Of a stretch of 64,000 nucleotides of DNA, positions 25,598 to 34,625 are shown one piece after another. Numbering within the stretch: position 1 is the stretch's first letter; every line of letters begins with the position of its first letter. Made by a program: the position numbers and the translations under genes. The DNA is from Ureibacillus aquaedulcis. GTDB lineage: Bacteria > Bacillota > Bacilli > Bacillales_A > Planococcaceae. Location of the stretch: NCBI RefSeq assembly GCF_030418165.1, contig NZ_JAUHTQ010000009.1, positions 1 to 64,000 of the forward strand. Reading direction: 5' to 3'. Below the pieces are notes generated by a model. It had not been told where the DNA came from and ran no database searches. It saw only the letters and a list, made by a program, of their open reading frames with translations.

Positions 25598-25703
25598 AAC
25601 TCAATTCGTCATCCTCGTTGGCATTTATTTCTTAGGATGCTGTTTTTGCGTTGTAATTATTCGTTTCTAATTTGTGTATGTATCATAATCGTTATACGTT
25701 GAC

Positions 25704-26156
25704 TTATAAGTCCTTGGCTAAGCGAATCATGTCTCTGCACTGTAGACCATTCTCAAAAATTTCTTCGCTATAATGCTTGATAAAAAAATCAAATTCAATA
25801 CCAACAATTCGAAAGCCACATTTCTGATATAAAGCTAATTGACCAATACTTGAATTGCCGGTACCAATTTCAATGGTTTTATAGCCTCTTGACATGGCAA
25901 CTTGGATTGCATCCTTTATTAACAATTTTCCTACACCTCTACCTTGCAGCCCTTCATGTACTGCTATATTCACTATCTCAACTGTTTTGGGCCTTGTTGG
26001 CAGCAATACATAAACTCCAACAACTTGTTGATCCCTTTCGGCTACAAAACAATCGCCCCTATCAATATATCCCTCAACTATCTCTTTTAAAGGATCAGCT
26101 AACAACAGCAACTCCATTGGGACTTTTTCATTTTGATCCAGTTTTCTTATTTTCAT
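25704..26156 (-). CDS. GNAT N-acetyltransferase
   Basis: A 150-residue GNAT protein with the acetyl-CoA loop VHEGLQGRGVGKLLIKDAIQ, the strand TVEIVNIAV and the C-terminal LALYQKCGFRIVGIEFDFF. The ATG at 26156 follows AAAGGGGGAA, so the longer reading is rejected. The acceptor substrate is unknown. Confidence 0.85.
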   Translation of the reverse strand: MKIRKLDQNEKVPMELLLLADPLKEIVEGYIDRGDCFVAERDQQVVGVYVLLPTRPKTVEIVNIAVHEGLQGRGVGKLLIKDAIQVAMSRGYKTIEIGTGNSSIGQLALYQKCGFRIVGIEFDFFIKHYSEEIFENGLQCRDMIRLAKDL

Positions 26157-26244
26157 TATTGTTCCCCCTTTATAATTTGCTATTTCGTTCATTTTATCAG
26201 TTTTTTTGATTTAGCATCCCACCTCCTTCATTAAAATAAAAAAG

Positions 26245-26274
26245 AAAAGAGGTGCCCCTAAGAGCACTTCTTTT
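26245..26274 (-). terminator. Terminator of the mdc operon
   Basis: An AAAAGAAGTGC/GCACCTCTTTT stem followed on the minus strand by CTTTTTTATTTT, 18 bases past the mdcG stop. Confidence 0.8.
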
Positions 26275-26291
26275 CCTATCCTATTCCCTAT

Positions 26292-26924
26292 TCAACTATT
26301 AACTCCGAGCTTAATTTGGTTGTCAACCATTGTACATAAATGTGGACCGAACTTTGTTTTTACAATAAAGCCAGTTTCCGAGTGCTTCAGATAATCATTA
26401 AGTAAAAACGCACCCAACTCAGGAATTTCAACTTGTACATCAATACGTCGATCCAAGCCCTCTAGGAAATTGCCTATATTCATTAATACTCCATTGTCTA
26501 CTTGATTTAGATAGAGGCAAATATCAATGTCGCTATTGGGGGTTGTAACCTGAATTGAAGTAGTAATTTCAAAACCTACACTTCCAGTTGGACCCCATAC
26601 CAGATTGTACTTTTCAAATTCATTTTTCATACTGCTTAATGCGGAGTAATAAATACGATCATTAAACTCATCAATACGATTCACTAAAGAAACTGGTGAT
26701 ATCACCCGTACAATATTACTTTCGTGAATAAATGCCCCGTATCGCTGTTCTCTCATTTGACCCCGCAACCCAATTGGGACGGTTTTGTTCGTGATTGGCA
26801 TTCTTCTAACGACACCAAAATTTTTAGCCGCTGGTGCATCTTTCACCCAGTTCGGAGGGGCTATTGAGTTTTCAATGTCATTGATTGATGCAAATTGAAC
26901 GATATCATGAACTTTTATCTCCAT
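26292..26924 (-). CDS. mdcG: Malonate decarboxylase holo-ACP synthase MdcG
   Basis: A 210-residue protein of the phosphoribosyl-dephospho-CoA transferase family, which attaches the 2'-(5''-triphosphoribosyl)-3'-dephospho-CoA group to the carrier protein MdcC. The nucleotidyltransferase motif is visible as GPTGSVGFE and NSDIDICLYL. The N-terminal part has RRMPITNKTVPIGLRG. It overlaps the mdcDE stop by 10 bases and is the last gene of the operon. Confidence 0.88.
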   Translation of the reverse strand: MEIKVHDIVQFASINDIENSIAPPNWVKDAPAAKNFGVVRRMPITNKTVPIGLRGQMREQRYGAFIHESNIVRVISPVSLVNRIDEFNDRIYYSALSSMKNEFEKYNLVWGPTGSVGFEITTSIQVTTPNSDIDICLYLNQVDNGVLMNIGNFLEGLDRRIDVQVEIPELGAFLLNDYLKHSETGFIVKTKFGPHLCTMVDNQIKLGVNS

Positions 26925-28600
26925 TGTTGCTCAATCATTTCACGAACTTGTATGGATGCCTTTCTACCCGAAGATTGAGCGATATCTGATTTTAATCGGC
27001 ACGATAAGTCTCGATTGTTATCATTTTTAATGTCGTTATAAGCTTCGGAAATGGCATTAACCAATTGATCCTTATCATCAGAATTTGGTTCTTTCGCATT
27101 TACACCCTCAAGTAATTTGAAAAGTGCTCCAAGTTTTTTAAATGAACCAATATCATAGGCCATTGAAGGTACTTCTTTAGCAGCTTCATCAAGCTCTTCA
27201 ATTGTTCGTTGCGTAATAAGTGCAGCTGATTTCTTCGACATTACATGGACATTTACTCCGTCATCATTTAGTGCGATTAATCGATTTGCCTGCATGCCAT
27301 GTGACAGGAATGCACCCGAAATGGCATTTCCCACCAGTGCAGCTACAATCGGATGACCGCTTAATCTTGCTGTTGCATAGGCATCAACAGCAGCTGAACA
27401 AGCTAAGTAGATGCCAAATAACTCTTCGTGATAACCGAATGCTTGGCTAGGTACATCAACGATTGGGATAATTAAACGTTTTTCAGTTGAGTTTTTATCC
27501 TCTTCAATTGCCTGGCGCACATATTTTGCAATTGTCCATCCTTCCAATAAGCCCACTTCTCCGTTACGCGCACGGTAATAGATGTTCTCAGGGTTTGGAA
27601 CTACAGCAATCAATCGGGCTTTTACCCCCGAGATTACTGTATCTGCTACCAATACAGATGGAACTTCACTGATAGAAGGCTGGCCATTAGCTAGCAATTC
27701 AAACCATTTACTTCCTGTAGTATTTACAGCTTCGGTTGGAGCAGATAAATCTATATTCACATTCACTTGATTTGTATTTAAATATTCTTTTGCTTGTTGT
27801 GGCGTCACTTTTTCTTGCACATCTAATGACTTGAACAATGATAGGTAATAATCAACCTGTTTTGTACGGTGCTTTAGTTGAATTTCTCCATTCCAAATGC
27901 TTAGTATTGCTTCTTTATAATTCGGAATATCATCCTCAACGAGGATATCTGCAAGTCCTGATTCATACCGCATTGCCCCGCCGATCATTTGCCAAATCAA
28001 TTGTTTATTTCGCGGATCAAGCTCACGCAAGCCTGCTTCTTGCTGGACAACTTCCGGTCCATTCATTCCTAAACGTCCCTCACGTGTCATGATTAACGCA
28101 CTGCATAATCCTGCAGTTAAGGACATTCCGCCAAATGACCCTACTTTACCAGGAATAATCCCGACTACCGGAACAAATTCGCGTAACGCTACGATAGCTG
28201 CACTAATCTCAGCAATTGACAACAAGCCATAGTTCGCTTCCTGGAGACGTACACCGCCCGTATCATAGATAATGATTGGGTTGATTTTATTGCCTTTTTC
28301 ACATTCTCTAATCAGTTTTTCGAGTGTACCGGCTAATTTTGCGCCCGAAACTTCACCGATTCCGCCGCCTTGGAAGTTCCCTTCGATGGAAATAATGACA
28401 GTTTGTTGTCCATTCAAGGTACCATTTACAATAATCATGCCATCATCAAATTGCGGCACAATGTTTTGTGCAACTAGATGAGGGGACTCCAACCCATCAA
28501 AAGGACTTAAAATTTCATAAGCGCTCCCCTTATCCAATAATTGAAATGCTCGTTCGCGTGCCAAGCTTTCTACCAGACTCTCAGTTATGATTTGTGCCAT
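26915..28600 (-). CDS. Fused malonate decarboxylase beta/gamma subunits (MdcD-MdcE)
   Basis: A 561-residue protein joining two carboxyltransferase-like halves. Residues about 1-285 match MdcD (GEVSGAKLAGTLEKLI, YDTGGVRLQEANYGL, GGMSLTAGLCSALIMTREGR, LGMNGPEVVQQEAG) and 295-530 match MdcE (PVLVADTVISG, VDVPSQAFGYHEELFGIYLA, GHPIVAALVGNAISGAFLSH). Together they decarboxylate malonyl-S-ACP to acetyl-S-ACP. In Klebsiella and Pseudomonas these are separate genes of about 270-280 residues each. The start overlaps the mdcC stop by 20 bases, so translation is coupled. There is no frameshift or stop between the halves, so fusion is genuine in this sequence. Confidence 0.9.
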   Translation of the reverse strand: MAQIITESLVESLARERAFQLLDKGSAYEILSPFDGLESPHLVAQNIVPQFDDGMIIVNGTLNGQQTVIISIEGNFQGGGIGEVSGAKLAGTLEKLIRECEKGNKINPIIIYDTGGVRLQEANYGLLSIAEISAAIVALREFVPVVGIIPGKVGSFGGMSLTAGLCSALIMTREGRLGMNGPEVVQQEAGLRELDPRNKQLIWQMIGGAMRYESGLADILVEDDIPNYKEAILSIWNGEIQLKHRTKQVDYYLSLFKSLDVQEKVTPQQAKEYLNTNQVNVNIDLSAPTEAVNTTGSKWFELLANGQPSISEVPSVLVADTVISGVKARLIAVVPNPENIYYRARNGEVGLLEGWTIAKYVRQAIEEDKNSTEKRLIIPIVDVPSQAFGYHEELFGIYLACSAAVDAYATARLSGHPIVAALVGNAISGAFLSHGMQANRLIALNDDGVNVHVMSKKSAALITQRTIEELDEAAKEVPSMAYDIGSFKKLGALFKLLEGVNAKEPNSDDKDQLVNAISEAYNDIKNDNNRDLSCRLKSDIAQSSGRKASIQVREMIEQQWR

Positions 28601-28889
28601 TTGTGCTCACCTCCACTGCTTGTGCTAATCGAATTGATACAACCCCGGGTGTTGCTCCAAAATCATTGATTCTGATTCGTGCCGAAACATCATTTTGACT
28701 AACAAACCGTTCGATTACTTTTTTCCATGTGTCTTGGAAGCCAGTTATACCTGTTCGAATTTCAACTACTGTTTTGTTCTCATCTGTCGGTTCAACCAAA
28801 ATTTCCAAATCTCCAGATCCTACAACACCAACATGAGCTGGTTGTTCTACTGTTTTTGATGCTGGAAATGAATAAATTAATTTTTCCAC
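28581..28889 (-). CDS. mdcC: Malonate decarboxylase acyl-carrier protein MdcC
   Basis: A 102-residue carrier protein. HVGVVGSGDLEILVEP contains Ser25, the residue that carries the dephospho-CoA-type prosthetic group in the Klebsiella homologue. The C-terminal RIRINDFGATPGVVSIRLAQ is also typical. It is located between mdcB and mdcDE in the operon. Confidence 0.9.
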   Translation of the reverse strand: MEKLIYSFPASKTVEQPAHVGVVGSGDLEILVEPTDENKTVVEIRTGITGFQDTWKKVIERFVSQNDVSARIRINDFGATPGVVSIRLAQAVEVSTNGTNHN

Positions 28890-28907
28890 AATAGCGCTCC
28901 CCCTTGA

Positions 28908-29753
28908 TTAATGAATTGTAGCAAATTGCATTTTTTCTGATAATGTCATCTGGCAAACTTTATATAAGTAAATGGTTGCTGCAAGTAAATCCGCGCTTCC
29001 TCCAGGTGATAAGCGCCGTTTTTTAAATTCTTCATTCATTGTTTGAAGTTCATTTAAGTCTCCGCTTTCCAGGACTATGCCTGCATACTGTTTCGCATAA
29101 TCCAGACCTTCTATCCCACCACGATGCAGTAAACAGGTGTCATCCAAATTGGCCATCAGTGCCAGGAATGAGCGAAGCTTCGCAACTTCATAGCCAAAGT
29201 TGTTTAAGGAAGATTTGAAGATTGGCAAGCTAATCTCACGAATATGCGGAAATGCCAATTGCGCTTCTACTTTGGCACCGTTAACGCCGTATCTGTTAAT
29301 CGCTTTTATCCCATTTGTTATTTGGGAAGGGATAAATCGATCTTCAAATTTTGCAATCTCCCCTGCAGTAAAGCAGAGTACTAGTTCACCACACGCTTCT
29401 TTGTGACTTGCTGCTGCAGCTGTTAATAACCCAAGCGACCAAATAGCTCCTTTATGTGTATTGACACCATTTGTCACTTGGTACATTGCCTTTTCTCCCC
29501 TACGTCCAATCTCACCGATTTTTTCACGAAGATACTGGGATGGCTTTTCTCTGTAGGCGACCCTCGCCATTTCGTAAAAGGTGTTATGGAGGCAGTTTGC
29601 TGATTTCACCATCATGGAATAGTTCAAATCCTCATGGGAGCCTTGGTCCTTCTGGTCAACCAATCCCGGTTTAGGCGTAAGGGATACTTCTTCAATAAGT
29701 GAGGCTACTGCTAAATCTGCCAAAGTAGATGAAAAAATGTGTGCTTCTTGCAA
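28908..29753 (-). CDS. mdcB: Triphosphoribosyl-dephospho-CoA synthase MdcB
   Basis: A 281-residue CitG/MdcB-family enzyme making the prosthetic-group precursor from ATP and dephospho-CoA. Motifs: SLTPKPGLVDQKDQGSHEDL, GVNTHKGAIWSLGLL, DTCLLHRGG, SPGGSADLLAATIYLY. The start is taken as TTG at 29753, which has AGGAGG 8 bases upstream and follows the mdcA stop by 19 bases; a longer ATG start would overlap mdcA and lacks a ribosome site. Confidence 0.9.
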   Translation of the reverse strand: MQEAHIFSSTLADLAVASLIEEVSLTPKPGLVDQKDQGSHEDLNYSMMVKSANCLHNTFYEMARVAYREKPSQYLREKIGEIGRRGEKAMYQVTNGVNTHKGAIWSLGLLTAAAASHKEACGELVLCFTAGEIAKFEDRFIPSQITNGIKAINRYGVNGAKVEAQLAFPHIREISLPIFKSSLNNFGYEVAKLRSFLALMANLDDTCLLHRGGIEGLDYAKQYAGIVLESGDLNELQTMNEEFKKRRLSPGGSADLLAATIYLYKVCQMTLSEKMQFATIH

Positions 29754-29772
29754 TCCCCTTTCCTCCTTTTCC

Positions 29773-31431
29773 TTACCAGCTACGGAATTTTGCTGGCGGC
29801 GTATACAAACCACCCGACCATTGAACAAGTTCATCTATATTTTTGGCAGCTAGTAGAGAGCGTTTCGCATCCGAACGGCGTATGCCCAAATCCTCCGGCA
29901 GTGCAATCATTCCTTTTTCGCGTAAACGTTCAGTCGTTTTTGGATTATGCTCCATGCCAATTGGTGTAATCCCTGCTACAGAGGCAATCATTTCCCGTCT
30001 TTCCGCCATACTATCCGATTTATATAGATAAGCGATTCCTTCCTCTGTTACGATGTGCGTTACATCTTCTCCGTAAATCATAACTGGTGCGACCGCTAAT
30101 TTTGCCTGGTCTTTCACACTGATTGCATCAAGTGATTCTACAAATACCGGCTTATTTGCTTCCTGGAATGTTTCTGCCACTTGTACAACCAGCTTCTGAC
30201 CACGCGCCAACGGATCATCCGAAGTCTTCAAGTCGAACCATGCATCAGTTGAATGTCGGCGTCCACCTGGATTATGTCCCATATTCGGTGCTCCACCATA
30301 CCCTGCTACACGTCCTCTTGTTACCGTAGAGGAGTTTCCTAATCCATCCATTTGCAGAGTTGATCCGATAAATAAGTCAACAGCATACTGACCAGCAAGT
30401 TGTGCCAATGTACGATTTGAACGCATGCTGCCATCTTTTCCTGTAAAGAAAATATCCCTTCTTGCTTCCACATACTTCTCCATTCCAAGCTCTCCACCAA
30501 AGGCATAGACACTTTCTACCCATCCCGCTTCGATAGCCGGGATTAGTGTTGGATGAGGATTCAGTACCCAGTTTGTACAAATTTTCCCCTTAAGTCCCAA
30601 AGATTCACCATACGTAGGCAATAGTAATTCAACAGCAGCGGTATTAAAGCCGATACCATGGTTCAGTGATTTTACACCGTGTTTTTCGTAGATGCCCCGA
30701 ATGATCATCATTGCCTGCAGAATTTGAATATCTGTAATATGTCGTGGATCTCTTGTAAACAACGGTTCAAGCTCATACGGCTGATCTGCTACAACAATAA
30801 AATCTACCCATGAACTTGGAATGTCTACGCGAGGCAATTCATCGACAATTTCATTTACCTGAGCAATGACGATGCCATCACGGAAAGCTGCAGCTTCCAC
30901 TAATGTCGGTGTTTCTTCAGTGTTCGGACCAGTATATAGATTCCCACTGCTATCCGCTTTATCTGCAGCAACTAATGCTACATTAGGAATTAAATCTATA
31001 AATAATCGCCCATAAAGCTCTATATACGTATGCAAGTCTCCGAGTTCTATTTTCCCGTCTTCAATCATCTGTGAGATTCGAAGACTTTGTGGACCAGCAT
31101 AGGAAAAATCGATTTTTCTAGCGATGCCATATTCAAAAACATCCAAGTGTTCCGGCCTTGAAATACTGGACATAATCATATGCAGATCATGAACCTTTTT
31201 CGGGTCGATTTGCACCAAAGATTGGGATAGGAAAGAAGCTTGCTTTTGATTATTCCCTTCGAGTACAACACGATCTCCTGTTTTGATCAATCGCTCAAGT
31301 ACCTCTACAATTCGGTCGGTCGGAATTATTACACCATCAACCAATCCCTTTACACTGTCCACTCTTTCTTTTTTTGCTTCAACTCTAGTTGTCCATGATT
31401 TAGTTGTTTCTTCCACTTTTTTCACAACCAT
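29773..31431 (-). CDS. mdcA: Malonate decarboxylase alpha subunit MdcA
   Basis: A 552-residue acetyl-S-ACP:malonate ACP transferase, full length for the family. It has GVIIPTDRIVEVLERLIKTG, GNNQKQASFLSQSL, LNHGIGFNTAAVELLLPTYG, the repeated GGAPNMGHNPGGRRHSTDAW and VTEEGIAYLY. It exchanges malonate for acetate on the carrier. The ATG at 31431 follows AGGGG by 8 bases; the slightly longer GTG reading is less likely. Confidence 0.93.
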   Translation of the reverse strand: MVVKKVEETTKSWTTRVEAKKERVDSVKGLVDGVIIPTDRIVEVLERLIKTGDRVVLEGNNQKQASFLSQSLVQIDPKKVHDLHMIMSSISRPEHLDVFEYGIARKIDFSYAGPQSLRISQMIEDGKIELGDLHTYIELYGRLFIDLIPNVALVAADKADSSGNLYTGPNTEETPTLVEAAAFRDGIVIAQVNEIVDELPRVDIPSSWVDFIVVADQPYELEPLFTRDPRHITDIQILQAMMIIRGIYEKHGVKSLNHGIGFNTAAVELLLPTYGESLGLKGKICTNWVLNPHPTLIPAIEAGWVESVYAFGGELGMEKYVEARRDIFFTGKDGSMRSNRTLAQLAGQYAVDLFIGSTLQMDGLGNSSTVTRGRVAGYGGAPNMGHNPGGRRHSTDAWFDLKTSDDPLARGQKLVVQVAETFQEANKPVFVESLDAISVKDQAKLAVAPVMIYGEDVTHIVTEEGIAYLYKSDSMAERREMIASVAGITPIGMEHNPKTTERLREKGMIALPEDLGIRRSDAKRSLLAAKNIDELVQWSGGLYTPPAKFRSW

Positions 31432-31446
31432 TTTACACACCCCTAT

Positions 31447-32367
31447 TTATGAATTTGACATTACATAGAAACAATCCTCAATGCTATATTTAGAAATAGG
31501 CATTGTTCGAACTTCCGAGAATGCCTGTTGTGCCAACTTACTTAATACATCACCCGGCGGCATTTCGATAAAAATTTGTGTACCGGATTCATAAAGCAAA
31601 TTCACTGCATCATGCCAGCGTACCGGATTACAAATGCTTTTTGCCAAATCTTCCTTTACTGCATCCGCTTGCATTAATAACCTTGAAGTAATATTACTGG
31701 ATATCGGAATTTTCGGTCTCTTTAAATCAAGTCTATTTAACTCTTTCAACAGCTCTTCGCTCACATGATCGAATAAAGGACAGTGAGAAGGTGTGGATAC
31801 ATTTAATAACTGAGCGGACGTTGCTCCATGATCCTTCACATAGTCTACTATTTTTTGTAGACCTGTTAGGGAACCCGATAGTGTGACTTGTGTTGGAGCA
31901 TTTCGATTCGAAACATATACTGGTTCACTGTCAAGGAAATGCTTGTTAACTATTTCGGATAGCTGATATTCATCCAAACCTAGTACAACAGCCATTCCAT
32001 ACCCTTCGCCACATGTCTTTTCCATTAGTTCCCCACGTAAAGTTACTAACTTCAAAGCCTCTTCAAATGTAATCACTCCAGAGGCAGTTGCAGCCCCAAA
32101 TGCGCCAACAGAATGACCAGCCACGTAATTCGGGATTAGTCCATTCTTTTCAAATATTCTATACGTAGCTACAGAAGCAATTAGTAAACATTGCTGTACC
32201 GCCTTTGTTGTTGAAAGCGCTTTTTTACTATGCAGTGAATCGATCTGTGTGTTCAAAATTTCGCTGCTTTCTTCTAAAACTTCTTTAACAACGGGTTCAT
32301 CAGGTAGATTATGTAGCATCCCTTCGTACTGAGAACCTTGACCTGGGAAGAGAAAAGCACTTCTCAA
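31447..32367 (-). CDS. mdcH: Malonyl transferase MdcH (FabD-like)
   Basis: A 306-residue malonyl-CoA:ACP transacylase-family protein that loads malonyl onto the decarboxylase carrier. It shows LFPGQGSQYEGML, the nucleophile elbow GHSVGAFGAA, the conserved Arg in VTLRGELM and the catalytic His in STPSHCPLFD. The start is TTG behind AAAGGAG. It is the first structural gene of the operon, 15 bases after the regulator stop. Confidence 0.9.
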   Translation of the reverse strand: MRSAFLFPGQGSQYEGMLHNLPDEPVVKEVLEESSEILNTQIDSLHSKKALSTTKAVQQCLLIASVATYRIFEKNGLIPNYVAGHSVGAFGAATASGVITFEEALKLVTLRGELMEKTCGEGYGMAVVLGLDEYQLSEIVNKHFLDSEPVYVSNRNAPTQVTLSGSLTGLQKIVDYVKDHGATSAQLLNVSTPSHCPLFDHVSEELLKELNRLDLKRPKIPISSNITSRLLMQADAVKEDLAKSICNPVRWHDAVNLLYESGTQIFIEMPPGDVLSKLAQQAFSEVRTMPISKYSIEDCFYVMSNS

Positions 32368-32382
32368 TGTTATCTCTCCTTT

Positions 32383-33036
32383 CTAGAAAACTGTTTTACT
32401 GACATTGAAAATTACGTTTTCTGTATGGTGACGCAGCAGTTCAATAAATTCATCTATTTCGTTTCGTTTTAGATATTCATAGATTTTCCGGTGTTCCTCT
32501 TTCGATTTTTCAATCGTTTCTGTTTGCGAGAAGTGGATGCCTTGAATTCTTAATAACGGAAAACTAATTTTGCTATAAACCCCTTCCAACACAGAACTTT
32601 CACTGAATTTTATAATTGTGTAGTGGAAAGCATAGTTCAATTGCACATATTGAGATTGATTTGTACATTTCTCCATCTCTTTTAACAAACTTTTCAGTTC
32701 ATCCAGTAAATCTTTCTTTTTATGTGGCTGATCTATTCTTTTTGCTGAAAGAAGTTCGATATTATTTCTGACATCCAATAAATCTTGAATTTCTGATAAA
32801 GTATATCCTTTAACAAAAGCGCCTTTTCTAGGTATTCTTTCAATCAATCCTTCTGTGGCAAGCATATAGATCGCTTCTCTAATCGGAGAACGACTAGTGC
32901 TAAACATTTCTGCATATGCGCCTTCAACTATTTTATCTCCAGGCTTCAACTCTCCATTTAAGATTTGCTCCAGAATTTTTTCTGCCACAATTCTCGATAA
33001 TGCATTATCTAACGGATAGTTTAAAAAAAATTCCAT
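32383..33036 (-). CDS. FadR/GntR-family regulator of malonate genes
   Basis: A 217-residue GntR protein of the FadR (FCD) class: N-terminal winged helix (PGDKIVEGAYAEMFSTSRSP, IREAIYMLATEGLIERIPRK, GAFVKG) and an all-helical effector domain with the metal/ligand residues DVRNNIE, HYTIIKF and EHRKIYEYLKRNEIDEF. Classical mdc operons use a LysR protein (MdcR); here a FadR-type protein heads the operon. Two near-palindromes around GTCGAC in the divergent intergenic region are probable operators. Malonate or malonyl-CoA would be the expected effector. Confidence 0.88.
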   Translation of the reverse strand: MEFFLNYPLDNALSRIVAEKILEQILNGELKPGDKIVEGAYAEMFSTSRSPIREAIYMLATEGLIERIPRKGAFVKGYTLSEIQDLLDVRNNIELLSAKRIDQPHKKKDLLDELKSLLKEMEKCTNQSQYVQLNYAFHYTIIKFSESSVLEGVYSKISFPLLRIQGIHFSQTETIEKSKEEHRKIYEYLKRNEIDEFIELLRHHTENVIFNVSKTVF

Positions 33037-33074
33037 TCAAACCACATCCTTAAGTACTGATTCAACCAAATAAA

Positions 33075-33086
33075 ACGGTCGACTGT
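33075..33086. promoter_or_regulatory. Candidate operator 1 of the malonate regulator
   Basis: ACGGTCGACTGT, a near-palindrome extended as TATAC on one side; 39 bases upstream of the regulator ATG. It matches site 2 as an inverted copy (GTATACAGTCGAC versus GAATACAGTCGAC). Confidence 0.6.
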
Positions 33087-33204
33087 ATACATAAATAATA
33101 AAACAGATAATTCTAAATTTCAATCGATTTTTACCGTTTTTTCTGCTTTACGGAAAATTTTTAGTTGATTTATATATTTTTATATTTTATGATGTTCACA
33201 GAAT

Positions 33205-33216
33205 ACAGTCGACTGA
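33205..33216. promoter_or_regulatory. Candidate operator 2 of the malonate regulator
   Basis: ACAGTCGACTGA preceded by GAAT, 55 bases upstream of the madL ATG. Deduced consensus ATACAGTCGACTGTAT. The two sites flank the AT-rich promoter region between the divergent operons. Confidence 0.6.
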
Positions 33217-33270
33217 AAATTCTTTCAGTTCACTACTATACTAATACTTGATAAAGGGGTGTCGAGTTTT

Positions 33271-33675
33271 ATGGTGATTTATGGGGTTGCTATTCTAGCG
33301 GGGTGTTTTTTAGTAGGCACAGTTGTCGGGGAATTGATAGGGGCAGTAATGGGAGTAGATTCAAATGTTGGTGGCGTAGGGGTCGCTATGCTACTTTTAA
33401 TCATTGTGGTTGATAAGCTTGTAAAGTCTGGGAAAATAGCAAAAGCCTCTCTGGACGGTTTAAGTTTTTGGAATCAGATGTATATACCGGTTGTTATCGC
33501 AATGGCAGCAAGCCAAAACGTATTGGGTGCTTTAACTGGCGGTCCATTGGCAATAATTGCCGGAATCGCAGTTGTAGTGATTAGCTGGGCATGTGTGCCT
33601 CTTCTAAGCGGGAAACAAAAAGAAAAAGAATCTTCGTATTCCAATGCAGCTATAAGGGGTGAAGCGGATGCTTGA
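33271..33675 (+). CDS. madL: Malonate transporter subunit MadL
   Basis: A 134-residue membrane protein with about four helices, matching MadL of the MadL-MadM sodium-dependent malonate transporter (MVIYGVAILAGCFLVGTVVG, MGVDSNVGGVGVAMLLLI). The ATG at 33271 is 11 bases after AAAGGGG; an upstream GTG is inside that site. It overlaps madM by 8 bases and is divergent from the mdc operon. Confidence 0.9.
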   Translation: MVIYGVAILAGCFLVGTVVGELIGAVMGVDSNVGGVGVAMLLLIIVVDKLVKSGKIAKASLDGLSFWNQMYIPVVIAMAASQNVLGALTGGPLAIIAGIAVVVISWACVPLLSGKQKEKESSYSNAAIRGEADA

Positions 33676-34429
33676 TATGATTAAAAACGTTTTTGTAGAT
33701 AATGGACTAGTTACAGCATTCTTGGTTGTCGGACTAACGATGTGGATCGCTTACTTTATTTCAGGCAAATTAACAAAAGGCAGAATTCATGGTTCTGCTA
33801 TTGCGATTGTACTGGGGCTGGTTTTAGCATATATCGGTGGAGTGGTAACAGAAGGTACAAAAGGAATTTCCGACATTAGTTTCATGGCAGGAATGGGTTT
33901 TCTGGGCGGAAGTATGCTGCGTGATTTTGCCATTGTAGCAACTTCTTTCGGAGCAAACTTCGATGAAATTAAAAAGGCCGGCTTCCGAGGAGTAATTTCC
34001 CTATTCCTGGGTGTAGTCCTGTCATTTGCTATCGGTGCTATATTCGCTTTCATGTTTGGATACAGAAATTCAGTAGATATTGCCACAATTGGTGCTGGAA
34101 CTGCAACATATATTGTAGGACCTGTAACGGGTGCTGCGCTAGGGGCAAGTTCAGAGGTAATAGCAATAAGTATTGCTGCAGGATTAGTTAAGTCTGTATT
34201 AGTGATGGTTGGAACACCATTTATCGCAAAATATATTGGCTTAAATAATCCAATGACTGCCATGGTTTATGGCGGTTTAATGGGAACAACATCCGGTGTA
34301 GCTGGAGGTCTTGCTGCTACCGATGCAAAATTAGTTCCTTATGGTGCCGTTACTGCAACGTTCTATACAGGATTAGGCTGTTTGCTGGCTCCGACGGTTT
34401 TGTTCTTAGTAACAGATTTAATTTTTTAA
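33668..34429 (+). CDS. madM: Malonate transporter subunit MadM
   Basis: A 253-residue protein with about seven helices and MadM motifs (GMGFLGGSMLRDFAIVATSF, GAGTATYIVGPVTGAALGAS, YGGLMGTTSGVAGGLAATDA). The ATG at 33668 lies 8 bases after AAGGGG. With MadL it imports malonate for the decarboxylase encoded divergently. Confidence 0.9.
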   Translation: MLDMIKNVFVDNGLVTAFLVVGLTMWIAYFISGKLTKGRIHGSAIAIVLGLVLAYIGGVVTEGTKGISDISFMAGMGFLGGSMLRDFAIVATSFGANFDEIKKAGFRGVISLFLGVVLSFAIGAIFAFMFGYRNSVDIATIGAGTATYIVGPVTGAALGASSEVIAISIAAGLVKSVLVMVGTPFIAKYIGLNNPMTAMVYGGLMGTTSGVAGGLAATDAKLVPYGAVTATFYTGLGCLLAPTVLFLVTDLIF

Positions 34430-34449
34430 TAGAACTCTATTTGTCTTTA

Positions 34450-34483
34450 AAGTCGGTTTGTAAAACAAATCGACTTTTATTTT
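34450..34483 (+). terminator. Terminator of madLM
   Basis: AAGTCGGTTTGT pairs with ACAAATCGACTT (one G-T pair) and is followed by TTATTTTATT. Confidence 0.75.
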
Positions 34484-34565
34484 ATTACATGCTTTTCAAT
34501 CAGCCTTGTCTCCCCTTTATCAATGCCTTTCCAATAGAGGGAAAATAGTTTTTATAGGTAATAAA

Positions 34566-34600
34566 AAGGATACCATAGCTAAGCCATAGTACCCTCCTAT
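34566..34600 (-). terminator. Terminator of the sCache chemoreceptor gene
   Basis: On the minus strand GGGTACTATGG pairs with CTATGGTATCC (with G-T pairs), followed by TTTTTATT. Confidence 0.6.
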
Positions 34601-34625
34601 CATAATTTGGAATCTTAATTCCTAT

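Noticed and set aside
26915-28600. Several antisense ORFs of 60-84 residues inside mdcDE and mdcA
   Set aside because: They are His/Leu-rich shadows of real coding sequence with no start context.
33787-34263. 158-residue antisense ORF in madM
   Set aside because: It is the shadow of a hydrophobic gene: low complexity, no ribosome site, and madM is a clear family member.
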